In this document: positions 9,571 to 18,244 of the stretch, piece by piece
How the letters are laid out: every line of letters begins with the position of its first letter
How positions within the stretch are numbered: position 1 is the stretch's first letter
NCBI GenBank assembly: GCA_028456385.1
Contig: JALNQF010000593.1
Coordinates: 1-20,747 of the forward strand
Direction: 5' to 3'
DNA from: Ophiosphaerella korrae
Lineage: Eukaryota > Ascomycota > Dothideomycetes > Pleosporales > Phaeosphaeriaceae
Length of the DNA: 20,747 bases
Program-made: the position numbers and the translations under genes
Notes under the pieces: generated by a model
The model's input: only the letters and a program-made list of their open reading frames with translations
What the model was told of the DNA's origin: nothing
The model's database searches: none

Positions 9571-10011
9571 TGTTACGGCTGTAACAAGAGAAAACCAATT
9601 TAAGCTAATTAGCCCCGCTATAGATGATGACAACACATATAATCTATAGGAAAATGAGTTAGACTAGGAAGCTAACTATAATAGGGACACGTAATGAATT
9701 CGCGATTCGCGATCTTGGCAAACACGAAGCACAAAGCTAAGCACGTGATGAATTCGCGATTCGCGATCTTAGCAAACACGAAGTACGAAGCTAGCCAAGA
9801 GGCATAGGTATATAGTTAGTAGGATGCACATTATTAGGATAGTATTAGCAATTCAATCCTTTGACTACGGAACGCCAATACAAGATAGTTGCGAAATATC
9901 TTCTATTGTTTATAGTTATTGTAGATTATAACCTAAGCTTTTACTATTAACTTACAATCTACTAATACTCCTTAGGTACTAGGAAGTCAACCCTAGTAAC
10001 AACCTATTACA
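9571..10011 (+). repeat. 5' LTR (441 bp)
   Basis: It starts TGTTACGGCTG and ends CCTATTACA. It keeps many TpG and CpA sites lost in the 3' LTR, for example GATGATGAC here against GATAACAAC there. My alignment to 16153-16593 gives about 39 differences, all transitions and no gaps. It should contain the promoter and R region, but no TATA box or poly(A) signal can be assigned safely. Confidence 0.95.
9688..9795 (+). repeat. 54-bp tandem duplication inside the 5' LTR
   Basis: Units 9688-9741 and 9742-9795 are nearly identical. Each contains ATTCGCGA twice and ends in an AACACGAAG...AAGCTA segment. The same pair occurs in the 3' LTR at 16270-16377. Such LTR repeats often sit in the U3 enhancer region; that role is inferred. 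The CpG-rich TCGCGA core has survived RIP in an otherwise AT-rich locus. Confidence 0.8.
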
Positions 10012-10022
10012 CCTTGCTAATT

Positions 10023-10040
10023 TAGTTATTACGAGAAGCG
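10023..10040 (+). other. Candidate primer-binding site
   Basis: The LTR ends at 10011, but no TGG follows directly. The first plausible site is TAGTTATTACGAG at 10023, where TAG could be a RIP-changed TGG, the complement of a tRNA CCA end. The 11-bp gap is longer than usual. I cannot name the tRNA; self-priming is the alternative. Confidence 0.25.
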
Positions 10041-10342
10041 AAGCGTAAGTAGCGTACGGTCTAGCTAACACGATAGTAGAAAGTTTAACTAAAACTAGCA
10101 AAGCCCCTAAGAGTAGTTATAAGTCTAATAGTACTGCATAGGAAACAATTAAGGACTAAATTAACAATCTAATCTTAAATAAAGAAGACATAAAAATAGT
10201 AATTAATGCTTTAGAAACATAGAACAAGGAACTACAAGATTACGTAAAGCAGAATAAAGCACAGATTAAAGCTATTATTAAAGGTTAGAATTAGATAGAA
10301 CTAATTATACAACGTCTAGCAATAAGTGCAACAAAGAAACTA

Positions 10343-10880
10343 CCTAAGATACCCGTCCTTAAGAAGTTTAATAGAATAAGGGAGAAACTAAGACTCTTTA
10401 TTACCTTAGTACAACTCTAGATAGATGTATAAGCACTACACTTCGACATAGAAGAAAAGAAGGTAATATATATAGGGTTGCACCTCAAGGAAGACGTAAT
10501 AAGATAGTACAAACTTTACTAGATAGACTATACAACACACTCTCTAATAACCTAGAAGGACGAAACTAGAGCTATTTTTAGAAGTTACGAGTACTTTACT
10601 AAACGAATAAGAGCAGTATTTAGGGACACAGACGTTACCTAACAAGCTAAGGAACAGCTAGAGAAGCTTACACAAAGTTAAAGTATCCTAAAGTACGTAT
10701 TATAGTTTAAACAACTATCTTAGAATATAGAATAGAATAAGTTAGCCTTAATATCACGATTCAAGCAAGGACTAAACTCTAAGATCTAATACAAGATAAT
10801 ACATATAGAGAAACTAAGGATACTAGAAGCCTTAAAGTAATAGGTAATACAAATTAACGATAATCTTTAAGAATAGAAGA
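10343..10880 (+). other. Gag capsid-like domain
   Basis: The translation starts P-K-I-P-V-L-K-K-F and continues through segments typical of retrotransposon gag proteins. There is a hydrophobic F-I-T-L run, then a D-V-T-stop-Q-A segment and an F-K-Q-G-L segment near 10760. Most Trp and Gln positions are now TAG or TAA. It would assemble the virus-like particle. Confidence 0.75.
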
Positions 10881-10981
10881 AGAACAAATACAGAGGTTAC
10901 ACCTAGAACTATAATAAGAGAGACCCTATAATCCTTAACGCTAACAAAGATAGAAAGAAAAAGAAGAATAAAGACTTTACG

Positions 10982-11092
10982 TGCTTTAATTGTAGTAAAC
11001 TAGGCTACTATGTAAAAAACTGCTAATTACAAAAAAAAAAGGATATAGCATATTATAAATACAGGAAACTAGGATACTTTGTAAAAGACTAT
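10982..11092 (+). other. Two CCHC zinc knuckles, mostly destroyed
   Basis: Knuckle 1 (10982-11023) reads C-F-N-C-S-K-L-G-Y-Y-V-K-N-C, so only its His is lost (CAC to TAC). Knuckle 2 (11051-11092) reads Y-Y-K-Y-R-K-L-G-Y-F-V-K-D-Y: all three Cys and the His are Tyr, exactly at C-x2-C-x4-H-x4-C spacing. These bind RNA in the nucleocapsid part of Gag. Confidence 0.9.
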
Positions 11093-12280
11093 AAAAGTAA
11101 GGACCTAAAGAAAGAAACCTAGTTAAAGACGACTAAGAAAAAGAAGGAAGTACTACAAACACAGGTTAAACCTTAGGAGAAGGTAGCTAGGAGCAAAGAA
11201 ATATAACACGTAATACTCTATTAGACCTTTTATTACAAAGACGACTACTACATATATCTTTCTAGTAAATAGGGAGTAGGATACTTCTTATAATAGAGAT
11301 AGAGAGCAGCCGCAACAAAAGAAAGAACAAAAGCTTAGCTAGAAGAAATAGCCTAAGTAATAGACCTACTAGTAGAAGATCTAAAAGGGGAAGAGCCCCT
11401 AGTACTATTAATCTAGGCTAAAGAACTAGCACTAGATAAAGAGACTACTACGACTACCTCTAAAGGACTAAGAGGAAGTAAGAGACAAGTTAGTATAAGA
11501 GGTATAGAGTATGCCTAGCTAATAATACACAGTTACAATAGCTGCACGACGAGCAATATAGAGGAACAAAACAAAGAATAGAAGTTTATTTAGAAATACT
11601 TACTAGTTATAAGTATAGAGGAAGCGTACGAAGACTAGAAAGAACGTAATCCTAAAGAAATAAAGTTTATACTATTTTAAGAATAGATAAAGTAATATAT
11701 AGTTGTAGTAAGAAGAATACCTACAAAAAGAGAATAGCAACACCTTACAAGAAAGACGTAATAGATTAACAAAGCTTATATACCTAGAGTACTAGTAGTA
11801 TACTATATCCTAATAATAGACACGCCTAGTAGAAGTAAATACTAGGAAGGAGATAACAAGATAACAGACCTAAGGTACCTAGTACACTTTGAAGTATTAT
11901 AGATATTATACCTAGACAAGAATTGTATTATATATAGAAACCCTAAAGCAAACAACAGCGCATAGCCTATAAGGAGAAAAGGCTATAACTATACAAGAGC
12001 AATTCTAGTAGAAAATATCTAAGGATAGGAAGTAATCCTAGAAGATAGATACTTAGTAGTAAGACTAGGCCTAAAACTATCTAAGAAATGTGTCTAAGGA
12101 GGACTATAGTACAAATACATATACAACGAGTATCTAAAACACAAGGAATATAAACTTAAAATAGGCCTATAGCCTTAGAAAGACAGACAATTTACTAAGT
12201 TACTAAAGCAAGAAAAGCTAGAAAGCATAAGAGGCCTATATATTACAAAAATAAGTATATACTAAGAAAGAAAAGTATAA

Positions 12281-12340
12281 TTAATAATTAATAGTAGAGC
12301 TACAAAAAACTTTATATTAAAGAAGTTTGTAGAAATATAA
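12281..12340 (+). other. Aspartic protease active-site segment, Asp changed to Asn
   Basis: The codons read L-I-I-N-S-R-A-T-K-N-F-I. The family motif is D-S-G-A-T-x-N-F-I. The catalytic GAT (12290) became AAT and GGA became AGA, both G-to-A after T. Proteolytic maturation would be abolished by this change alone. Confidence 0.85.
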
Positions 12341-12779
12341 GGAATAAAGTATATAACAAAGAAATACCCTTAACAACTAAGTATAATCGAAGGTAAACTA
12401 TTTTAGGAACTAATATAGTTCGAGACAGCACCTTTAACACTAAGGTTAGAAGGACTAGAAATTAAGAACATAGTAATAGATATAACAATAATTAATAACA
12501 AACAAGATATAATATTAGGTATGCTATAGTTACAAATAACTAACCTACACATTAATTAGAGGATAGGAAAGATTAACTACTATAGAATAGACACGTTAAA
12601 GGCCTACAAGAACACCTACAAGGGAGAATTCCTAGAAGAATATAAGAAATAGGAAGAATAGCTTATAGAACCTAAAGATTACCTTCTAGAACATTAACTA
12701 TAGGACTTAGCGATAGAAACAGAAGAAGGAAAAGACGTAGAATAGAGCCTAGTCTACTAGAAAACAGAAGAAGAATTAA

Positions 12780-13290
12780 AGATTAAACGAGTATTTATTT
12801 AAAACGCAATAAAAAAGGGATAGATAAGAGAATCTAAATCCTTAGTAGCTTATAGACTTATCTTTATAGACAAGAAAAGAACAAGTAATAAAAGACCTTA
12901 TATAGACTTTAGAAAAACTAACGTAGTTATAAACAAGAACTAATACCCCTTACTAAGGATAGACGTAATATAAGATAAACTACAAAAAGCAACAATCTTT
13001 ACGAAGTTAGATATCTAGAACGCCTACTACTAAATTAGAATTAAAGAAGGCGATAAATAGAAAATAGTATTTAGAACACAATAGAGATTATATAAATATT
13101 TAGTTATACTATTTAGCTTAACAAATGCACTAGCAGTATTCTAAGAAAGGATTAATACAGTACTAAGAGAGTACTTAGATATATTTACATTTATATACTT
13201 AGACGATATCCTTATATTCTTAGAAATAGAAGAAGAATACGTACAACACGTGTATAAAGTACTAGAAAAGCTAGTAGAAGCTAAAATATT
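12780..13290 (+). other. Reverse transcriptase domain
   Basis: Visible blocks are K-K-G-stop-I-R-E-S, R-P-Y-I-D-F-R-K near 12895-12920, T-K-L-D-I at 13001-13015 (first catalytic Asp at 13010) and Y-L-D-D-I-L at 13196-13213. The three catalytic Asp codons survive, but TAG and TAA codons cut the frame repeatedly. Confidence 0.93.
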
Positions 13291-13559
13291 TCTTAAAATA
13301 AGAAAATGCGAGTTCTATACAAAGGAAATAGATTTCCTAGGGTTTATTATAGAACTAGGAAAGATTAAGATTAATCTAGAAAAGATTAAGTTAATTAACA
13401 AATAGCCAACACTAAGAAACCTAAAAGAGGTACAATAGTTTTATAGACTAGCTAACTTTTATAGGAAGTTAATAGTAAGATAGTCTAAAGATATAGAACC
13501 TATTACAAACCTTATAAAAAAAGACACGCTATTTAAATAGACAAAGGAATGCGACAAAG

Positions 13560-14010
13560 TATTTAAAAAGATTAAGAGGAAGTTTATAGAGAACCTAGTT
13601 ATTAGAATATATAACTTAGACCTACTAGTAATAGTAAAAACAGACGCATCTAACTTAGTCTACAGAATAGTACTAATACAGGAAGACCTAGAGACTAAAA
13701 AAGAATACTTAGTCGAGTACTTCTCTAAGAAAATAAAGACAGTAGAACTTAACTACCTAATCTACAACAAAGAGATACTAGCAATCTATAAAGTATTTAA
13801 GTAATAGAGAGTATATTTACAAAGAGCAAAATACTAGACAAAGGTCTATATAGACTATAAGAATCTTATAAGATTTATAACAAATAAAGAATTGTTATAA
13901 CGCTACACAAGATAGTAGGAATACTTATTAACCTTTAATATAGAAATTATATATATAAAAGGAAAAGACAATTAATTTATAGATACTCTTAGTAGAAGAC
14001 TAGACTTATA
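13560..14010 (+). other. RNase H domain
   Basis: T-D-A-S at 13640-13651 is the start of the gypsy RNase H domain with its catalytic Asp. It is followed by E-Y-F-S-K-K near 13720 and an L-Q-R-A segment near 13820. It degrades the RNA strand of the hybrid in active relatives. Confidence 0.85.
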
Positions 14011-14239
14011 AGAAGAAGTAAGCGCGACTAGTATAGTTCTAGTTAAAAACGAAGAAGGACACTTAGTCCTAAACACACCTAAGATAGCTATAACACTTAA
14101 GAGGAAGAGTAATAAGCTAGAAGAATAGATTTAGAAAACAACGCAAGAAGCACCTAAAGAGATAGAGAAACTAGAAATCTAAGAAGGATTCGCATAAGCT
14201 TATAGAAGAATATATATTCTAAGGAAGATTTAGAGAGAA

Positions 14240-14790
14240 TTTATATAGTAATTTTACGAACTACTAGTATATAGTTACTAAGGTATCGAGAAAATATTAG
14301 ATAGACTACTGCGAGACTACTATATTCTAAAAGCAAGACAATTAGTAATAGAAGTACTATAAGACTATATAGAATGTTAAAAGAATAAATATAATAGATA
14401 TATACTATATAGAATATTATAACTAGTAGAAGTACTAGAATAACTATAGGGAGTTATTACAATAGACTTTATTACAAAGTTACTAAAGTCTAAAGACCTA
14501 ATATTAGGGGTTAAGTATAATAGAATCTTAATAATAGTAGATAAACTTATAAAGTACTTATACTTTAGACTATATAAAGAAAAAAGTAGGATAGAGGTTA
14601 CTATATACTAGGTTCTAGGAACTATAATTAGTTAATATAGACTACTAGATAAGATTATTATAGATAGAGACGTACAATTTATATTAAAACTATAGGGAAC
14701 GATAATAGTACAATTAGGAATTAAACATGTAATGTCTACAGCATATTACCTACAAATAGACAGATAGTTAGAATAAATAAATTAGACAGT
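14240..14790 (+). other. Integrase: HHCC finger and DDE core
   Basis: The zinc finger has Tyr at both His sites (14255, 14276) and at the first Cys (14366); the second Cys TGT (14375) survives. The catalytic residues remain as D at 14465, D at 14663 and E at 14771. The last two are separated by 35 residues, the classic D-D35-E. The segment before the Glu reads T-A-Y-Y-L-Q-I-D, consistent with the family's T-A-Y-H-P-Q-T-D. Confidence 0.9.
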
Positions 14791-15178
14791 AGAATAATAC
14801 CTAAGATACTACCTTAATTACAACTAGAATAATTAGGTACAGCTACTACCTATAGCACAACTAGTATACAACAGCGTAAAGAACGTAGTAATAGGAGTAT
14901 TACTCTTCTTCGCGAACTATAGATTTAAGCCTAATATATACTAGATACTAAGAGATTAAATATCTTAGTCCCTAAGAGGAGAAAACTTTACTAACAGACT
15001 TAAAGATATACATAATTAACTAAGATAGGATGTAGAATTCCTGTATAATTAAATAGCAAAGTACTACGATAGAAAGTATAAGAAGGGACCTTAATTTAGA
15101 GAGGGAGAAAAAGTATAGTTAGTACGAAAAAATATTAAGAGTAAACAACTAAGTTTAAAACTAGACTACGTTAAGATA

Positions 15179-15499
15179 AGACTATACAAAATTAAGAAAG
15201 AAGTTACACTAGTTACATTTAAATTAAAGCTACTAAACAAGATAAAGATATACCTAATATTCTATATAGCCCTACTAGAACAAGTACTACAAAACGTAGA
15301 ACTACTAGTATACAAAGTAGATACGTATAGAGAACAAGAAGAATAAGAAGTTAAGAAAATCCTAGTACACTAGTTCTACAATAGTAGAAATTATTATATA
15401 GTAGAATAGATAGGTATAGACGAGAAAGGTTAACTATAGGAAAAGATATAGGAACTAGAAGACAATCTTAATTACCCTAAGAAACTAGAGGACTTCTAA
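15179..15499 (+). other. Integrase C-terminus with GPY-like segment and chromodomain
   Basis: R-L-Y at 15179-15187 is an eroded G-P-Y. The chromodomain runs from about 15347: E-V-K-K-I-L, then N-Y-Y-I-V-E-stop-I-G near 15395-15415 and N-L-N-Y-P-K-K-L-E-D-F at the end. The pattern matches the chromodomain core E-V-E-x-I-L...Y-L-V-K-W-x-G. In active chromoviruses this module directs integration to marked heterochromatin, which suits the location in a RIP-silenced block. Confidence 0.85.
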
Positions 15500-15812
15500 A
15501 GTTAAAACTCTCTAGAGCGCCTTATAGTAAACTAAGAAAATTAGCACTACTAGCGCTAAATAGAGAGGCGTTAGGAACGCCTAACGTAGTAGGAGCTAGC
15601 ACAGCCTAAACTGCATCCTTAAGGTCTATCTTAGCCTCTAAGGCACGAGACTATTTAGACAATTTAGCGTTATTATACGCCTTTATCTTACAAAGATACT
15701 TAATATAAGAATAAAGATCTACTAGCTTATAAAGAGTTAGCTTACGCTTAGCCTTAGCCTCTACGAGCTATAATAATAGTGTCTCTTAAGCCTAGTTAAC
15801 GGCTCGCCCTAT
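15477..15812 (-). CDS. Possible antisense ORF between pol and the 3' LTR (broken)
   Basis: On the minus strand, a frame from ATA at 15812 (possible former ATG) to TAG at 15479-15477 spans 112 codons. It is protein-like: an N-terminal Lys/Arg/Ala/Leu helix-like part, then A-L-E-A-K-I-D-L-K-D-A-V, then a Ser/Ala/Leu-rich tail with P-T-T-L-G-V-P-N. Interruptions are TAG or TAA, the RIP products of CAG, CAA or TGG; an unmutable-looking TGA lies upstream. It overlaps the chromodomain 3' end by about 20 bp in the opposite direction. No family is recognised. It could be an extra retroelement gene, a captured host fragment or chance. Confidence 0.4.
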
Positions 15813-16138
15813 ATAATTTAGTAAAAAGAGACTATATAGAAATCAAACACTTACACTCTATAAGAGAAACACTAGACAGTATATACTTATGTTAAATATT
15901 AGCTAAGATACACTTGTTGTAGTGTTTACTATCCTTTAAAGATACAAGACAAGTAAGTTTCAATTAAGTATAATAGGCGCAAGGAAATATTTCGACCCTA
16001 TTACGAGCAACACAAGTAATAAGAAGAAGCTTATTATAATTAGAACGCGAAGACATAGAGAACAATAAAGAACTAGAGATAAACAAAGAAACTAGACTAA
16101 TAACCTTAGGCCTAGGATAGAGAAACAAGAACCTATCT
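15813..16138. other. Retroelement 3' untranslated region
   Basis: No convincing frame is seen between the antisense ORF start and the purine tract. CpA and TpG are less depleted than in the helicase relic. A short palindrome ACACT...AGTGT occurs around 15910-15925. Confidence 0.4.
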
Positions 16139-16152
16139 AAAGAGGAGAATAG
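16139..16152 (+). other. Polypurine tract
   Basis: AAAGAGGAGAATAG abuts the first base of the 3' LTR at 16153. It is the expected plus-strand primer position and is purine except for one T. Confidence 0.8.
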
Positions 16153-16593
16153 TGTTATAGCTGTAACAAGAGAAAACTAATTTAAGCTAATTAGCCCCGC
16201 TATAGATAACAACAATATATATAATCTATAGGAAAATAAGTTAGACTAGGAAGCTAACTATAATAGGGACACGTAATAAATTCGCGATTCGCGATCTTAG
16301 CAAACACGAAGCACGAAGCTAAGTACATAATAAATTCGCAATTCGCAATCTTAGTAAACACGAAGCACAAAGCTAGCTAAGAGGTATAAGTATATAGTTA
16401 GTAGGATACACATTATTAAGATAGTATTAGTAATTCAATCCTTTAACTACAGAACGCTAATACAAGATAGTTACAAAATATCTTCTATTATTTATAGTTA
16501 TTATAGATTACAACCTAAGCTTTTACTATTAACTTACAATCTACTAACACCCCTTAGGCACTAGGAAGTTAACCCTAGTAACAACCTATTACA
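16153..16593 (+). repeat. 3' LTR (441 bp)
   Basis: It starts TGTTATAGCTG and ends CCTATTACA, colinear with 9571-10011. Most differences have the RIP-product base here (C to T, G to A), but a few go the other way (for example ATTACAA here against ATTATAA in the 5' LTR), so both copies were hit independently. The 54-bp tandem pair lies at 16270-16377. Confidence 0.95.
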
Positions 16594-16598
16594 ACGCT
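16594..16598. repeat. Target-site duplication ACGCT, right copy
   Basis: An exact copy of 9566-9570 immediately after the 3' LTR. Confidence 0.9.
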
Positions 16599-16630
16599 AG
16601 TAACAACAACTAGATTTTAATACTACTATA

Positions 16631-17345
16631 CACCTTATATCTAATACTAAGCGTATATTACTTTTTATTAAGTAGTTACCTATAATATAGCTATTTTAGA
16701 TTAAGTACTATATTGTATATTTTATTAAAAGAGACAACTTTAACTATTATAGAAGCTAATACACTAGGGCTCTTAATAGTAGCCTAAGGCGCCTTAACTA
16801 ACTTGTTAACTAATACTACTAGAAAGTAGGTAATAAATAGGATAGTAGGTCTTATTAGTATTACTTTATACTAGTAAACTACTATCCTAGATAGTAAATT
16901 AATAGCTTAGGATAGGTATATAAAATACCCTAACAAGGTAGAGAATATATTAATAACTACGTAATTCGAGATATTTAGGCTACCCTATAAGAAAATAGTA
17001 AAAGGGCGTAATAGCTATAAGTAGAATATATCTACAAAATATTTAAACCTTTATTTAACTCTAAGAAAAAGGAAGACTTTAAATAATACTTCTAAAGTAG
17101 TAAGAAATATAGAGATAACTATAAAGCTAGTTTTATTACCTTAGATATAAATTAGATTATATAATAATACTTTATTAGCTCTATATATATACTAGAAAAA
17201 GACCTCTTACTATAATATAAGGCTATAAAGGAAAAGAAGTATAATACTAAATATTATAGTAAATAAGAGTAAGGAAATATACTCTTCTTAGAAGAGATAA
17301 CTATAAATATAGATAGAGTAAGTAATTAATACTTTTATTATAATA
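16631..17345 (+). pseudogene. Coding-like relic downstream of the retroelement
   Basis: A single forward frame (remainder 2) reads as protein for about 715 bp without a frameshift. Recognisable pieces are F-I-K-R-D-N-F-N-Y-Y near 16730, Q-G-R-E-Y-I-N-N-Y near 16940-16970, L-F-N-S-K-K-K-E-D-F near 17051-17080 and I-L-E-K-D-L-L near 17190. The stops are TAA and TAG only. It shares strand with the helicase relic interrupted at 9570, so it may be that gene's displaced 3' part or an independent neighbour. I recognise no domain. Confidence 0.4.
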
Positions 17346-17348
17346 TAT

Positions 17349-17575
17349 AAGTAGTAGTAGTAAGAGACTAGTATATTTATTACGTAATAGTATAGTATAT
17401 AGTAGTAGTAGTAGACTAGTATATTTATTGCGTAATAGTATAATATATAGTAGTAGTAAGAAACTAGTATATTTATCGCGTAATAGTACTATATATAGTA
17501 GTAGTAAGAGACTAGTACTTTTTATTATATAATAGTACTACGTGTAGTAGTAGTAAGAGACTAGTACTTTTCCCT
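17349..17575 (+). repeat. 48-bp minisatellite, about 4.7 units
   Basis: The anchor GACTAGTA recurs at 17366, 17414, 17462 (as AACTAGTA), 17510 and 17559, i.e. spacings of 48, 48, 48 and 49. Each unit has an AGTAGTAGTAAGAGACTAGTA part and a (T)TATT.CGTAATAGTA part. The first part is nearly the arm of the hairpin family, so the array looks like a tandem amplification of that motif. Confidence 0.8.
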
Positions 17576-17775
17576 TCTTACTTTTACCTTATACCCTATT
17601 AGGGTTAGCTCTATACTAGTATCTCTTAGTAAGGTATATAAAACCTACCTCTCTTACTCTATACTTACTCTCCTTTTACTTTACTACTACGTTCTTTAAG
17701 TAGCTTAGTTATTAGCTTTAATACTTTTTATATTAGTAAGCCTTTAAGAGCTAAAAAAAGTACTAATCTCTTACT
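17552..17775. mobile_element. Small MITE-like element with 20-bp terminal inverted repeats
   Basis: AGTAAGAGACTAGTACTTTT (17552-17571) and the reverse complement of 17756-17775 differ at one position, a C/T. The 224-bp span has no coding capacity and is pyrimidine-rich in its first half. The left end coincides with the last minisatellite unit. No target-site duplication is clear. The same terminal motif occurs in the hairpins at 2811, 17961 and 20459. Confidence 0.5.
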
Positions 17776-17960
17776 ATCTATAGCTATACTTTCTCGAGGT
17801 AGTATCTTATAGGATAATAAGTTCTTAAGCTACTAAGAGCTAAGTACTACTATATCTAGTAAAGTTTAGCTATAGCTCCTAGTTTTTAATTATTGTAATT
17901 TATTTATAACTTTAATCTATAACTAACACTATTGTTTATATATTATAGTGTAGGAGAAAA

Positions 17961-18028
17961 GAGATAGGAAATTAGTACTTTTCTAGTCTAATACTAAAAA
18001 GTGCAATTCTCTTATACTTACCTATCTC
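17961..18028. repeat. Hairpin, imperfect copy of the GAGATTAG family
   Basis: The outer arms GAGATAGG (17961-17968) and CCTATCTC (18021-18028) pair exactly. The inner arms AAATTAGTACTTTT and AAAAAGTGCAATTCTCTT pair with several mismatches, mostly explained by transitions. It reads as a decayed copy of the hairpin at 20459-20517. Confidence 0.55.
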
Positions 18029-18244
18029 TATACCTAAGCTAGGTAAGGCTAGGTACTTACTTATATAGTTGTTAAGAGTAAAGATTAATAACTTACTAAA
18101 CTATTATTTCTAATTACTATTTCTCTTTATAGGTTACTTAAAAGGGCTAGGATTTATATTAATTATTATCTTTAGATAGAGGATATATTCTATAGTATTA
18201 ATAAGTTTTATAGTAGATTACTATTTTAAAGCCTATACGTAACT
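18029..18244. other. Stretch without recognised feature
   Basis: A locally repeated word CTAGGTAAGGCTAGGTA occurs near 18040. I see no gene, promoter or repeat that can be supported. Confidence 0.3.

Larger units (their letters stand above)
10073..15499 (+). pseudogene. gag-pol: gag-pol polyprotein, single frame, many RIP stops
   Basis: Gag, protease, RT, RNase H, integrase and chromodomain landmarks at 10343, 10982, 11051, 12290, 13010, 13196, 13640, 14465, 14771 and 15347 are all in the same frame, so Gag and Pol were one continuous ORF of about 1,809 codons. The proposed start is ATA at 10073, read as a mutated ATG followed by V-E-S-L-T-K. The end is near TAA 15497-15499; that TAA could be a mutated CAA, in which case the next is 15503-15505. 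A 1.2-kb part between the knuckles and protease is longer than in many gypsy elements and carries a Trp/Cys/His-type segment (about 11210-11275) that I believe occurs in other fungal gypsy Gag C-termini. Confidence 0.9.
9571..16593 (+). mobile_element. Ty3/gypsy LTR retrotransposon, chromovirus, RIP-inactivated
   Basis: The element is 7,023 bp, bounded by two 441-bp LTRs that begin TGTTA and end TTACA and flanked by ACGCT on both sides. It carries, in one frame, gag with two zinc knuckles, protease, reverse transcriptase, RNase H, integrase with a GPY-type segment and a C-terminal chromodomain. Protease before RT and integrase last is the Ty3/gypsy order, and the chromodomain marks the chromovirus branch. 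No indel disturbs the 1.8-kcodon frame; damage is by transitions, leaving an internal stop about every 12-15 codons. It retains more CpA than its flanks, so it is younger than the surrounding decay. Confidence 0.95.

Noticed and set aside
9571..16593. Ty1/copia element
   Set aside because: Integrase lies after RT and RNase H and ends in a chromodomain, which is the gypsy order.
9571..16593. Active or recently active retrotransposon
   Set aside because: Stops occur about every dozen codons and the protease Asp, zinc ligands and start codon are lost.
17349..17575. CRISPR array in the 48-bp repeat
   Set aside because: The whole 48-bp unit repeats, including the would-be spacer.
17552..17775. 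Complete Tc1/mariner MITE with TA duplication
   Set aside because: The terminal repeats are clear but no unambiguous TA target duplication can be defined, so the superfamily is left open.
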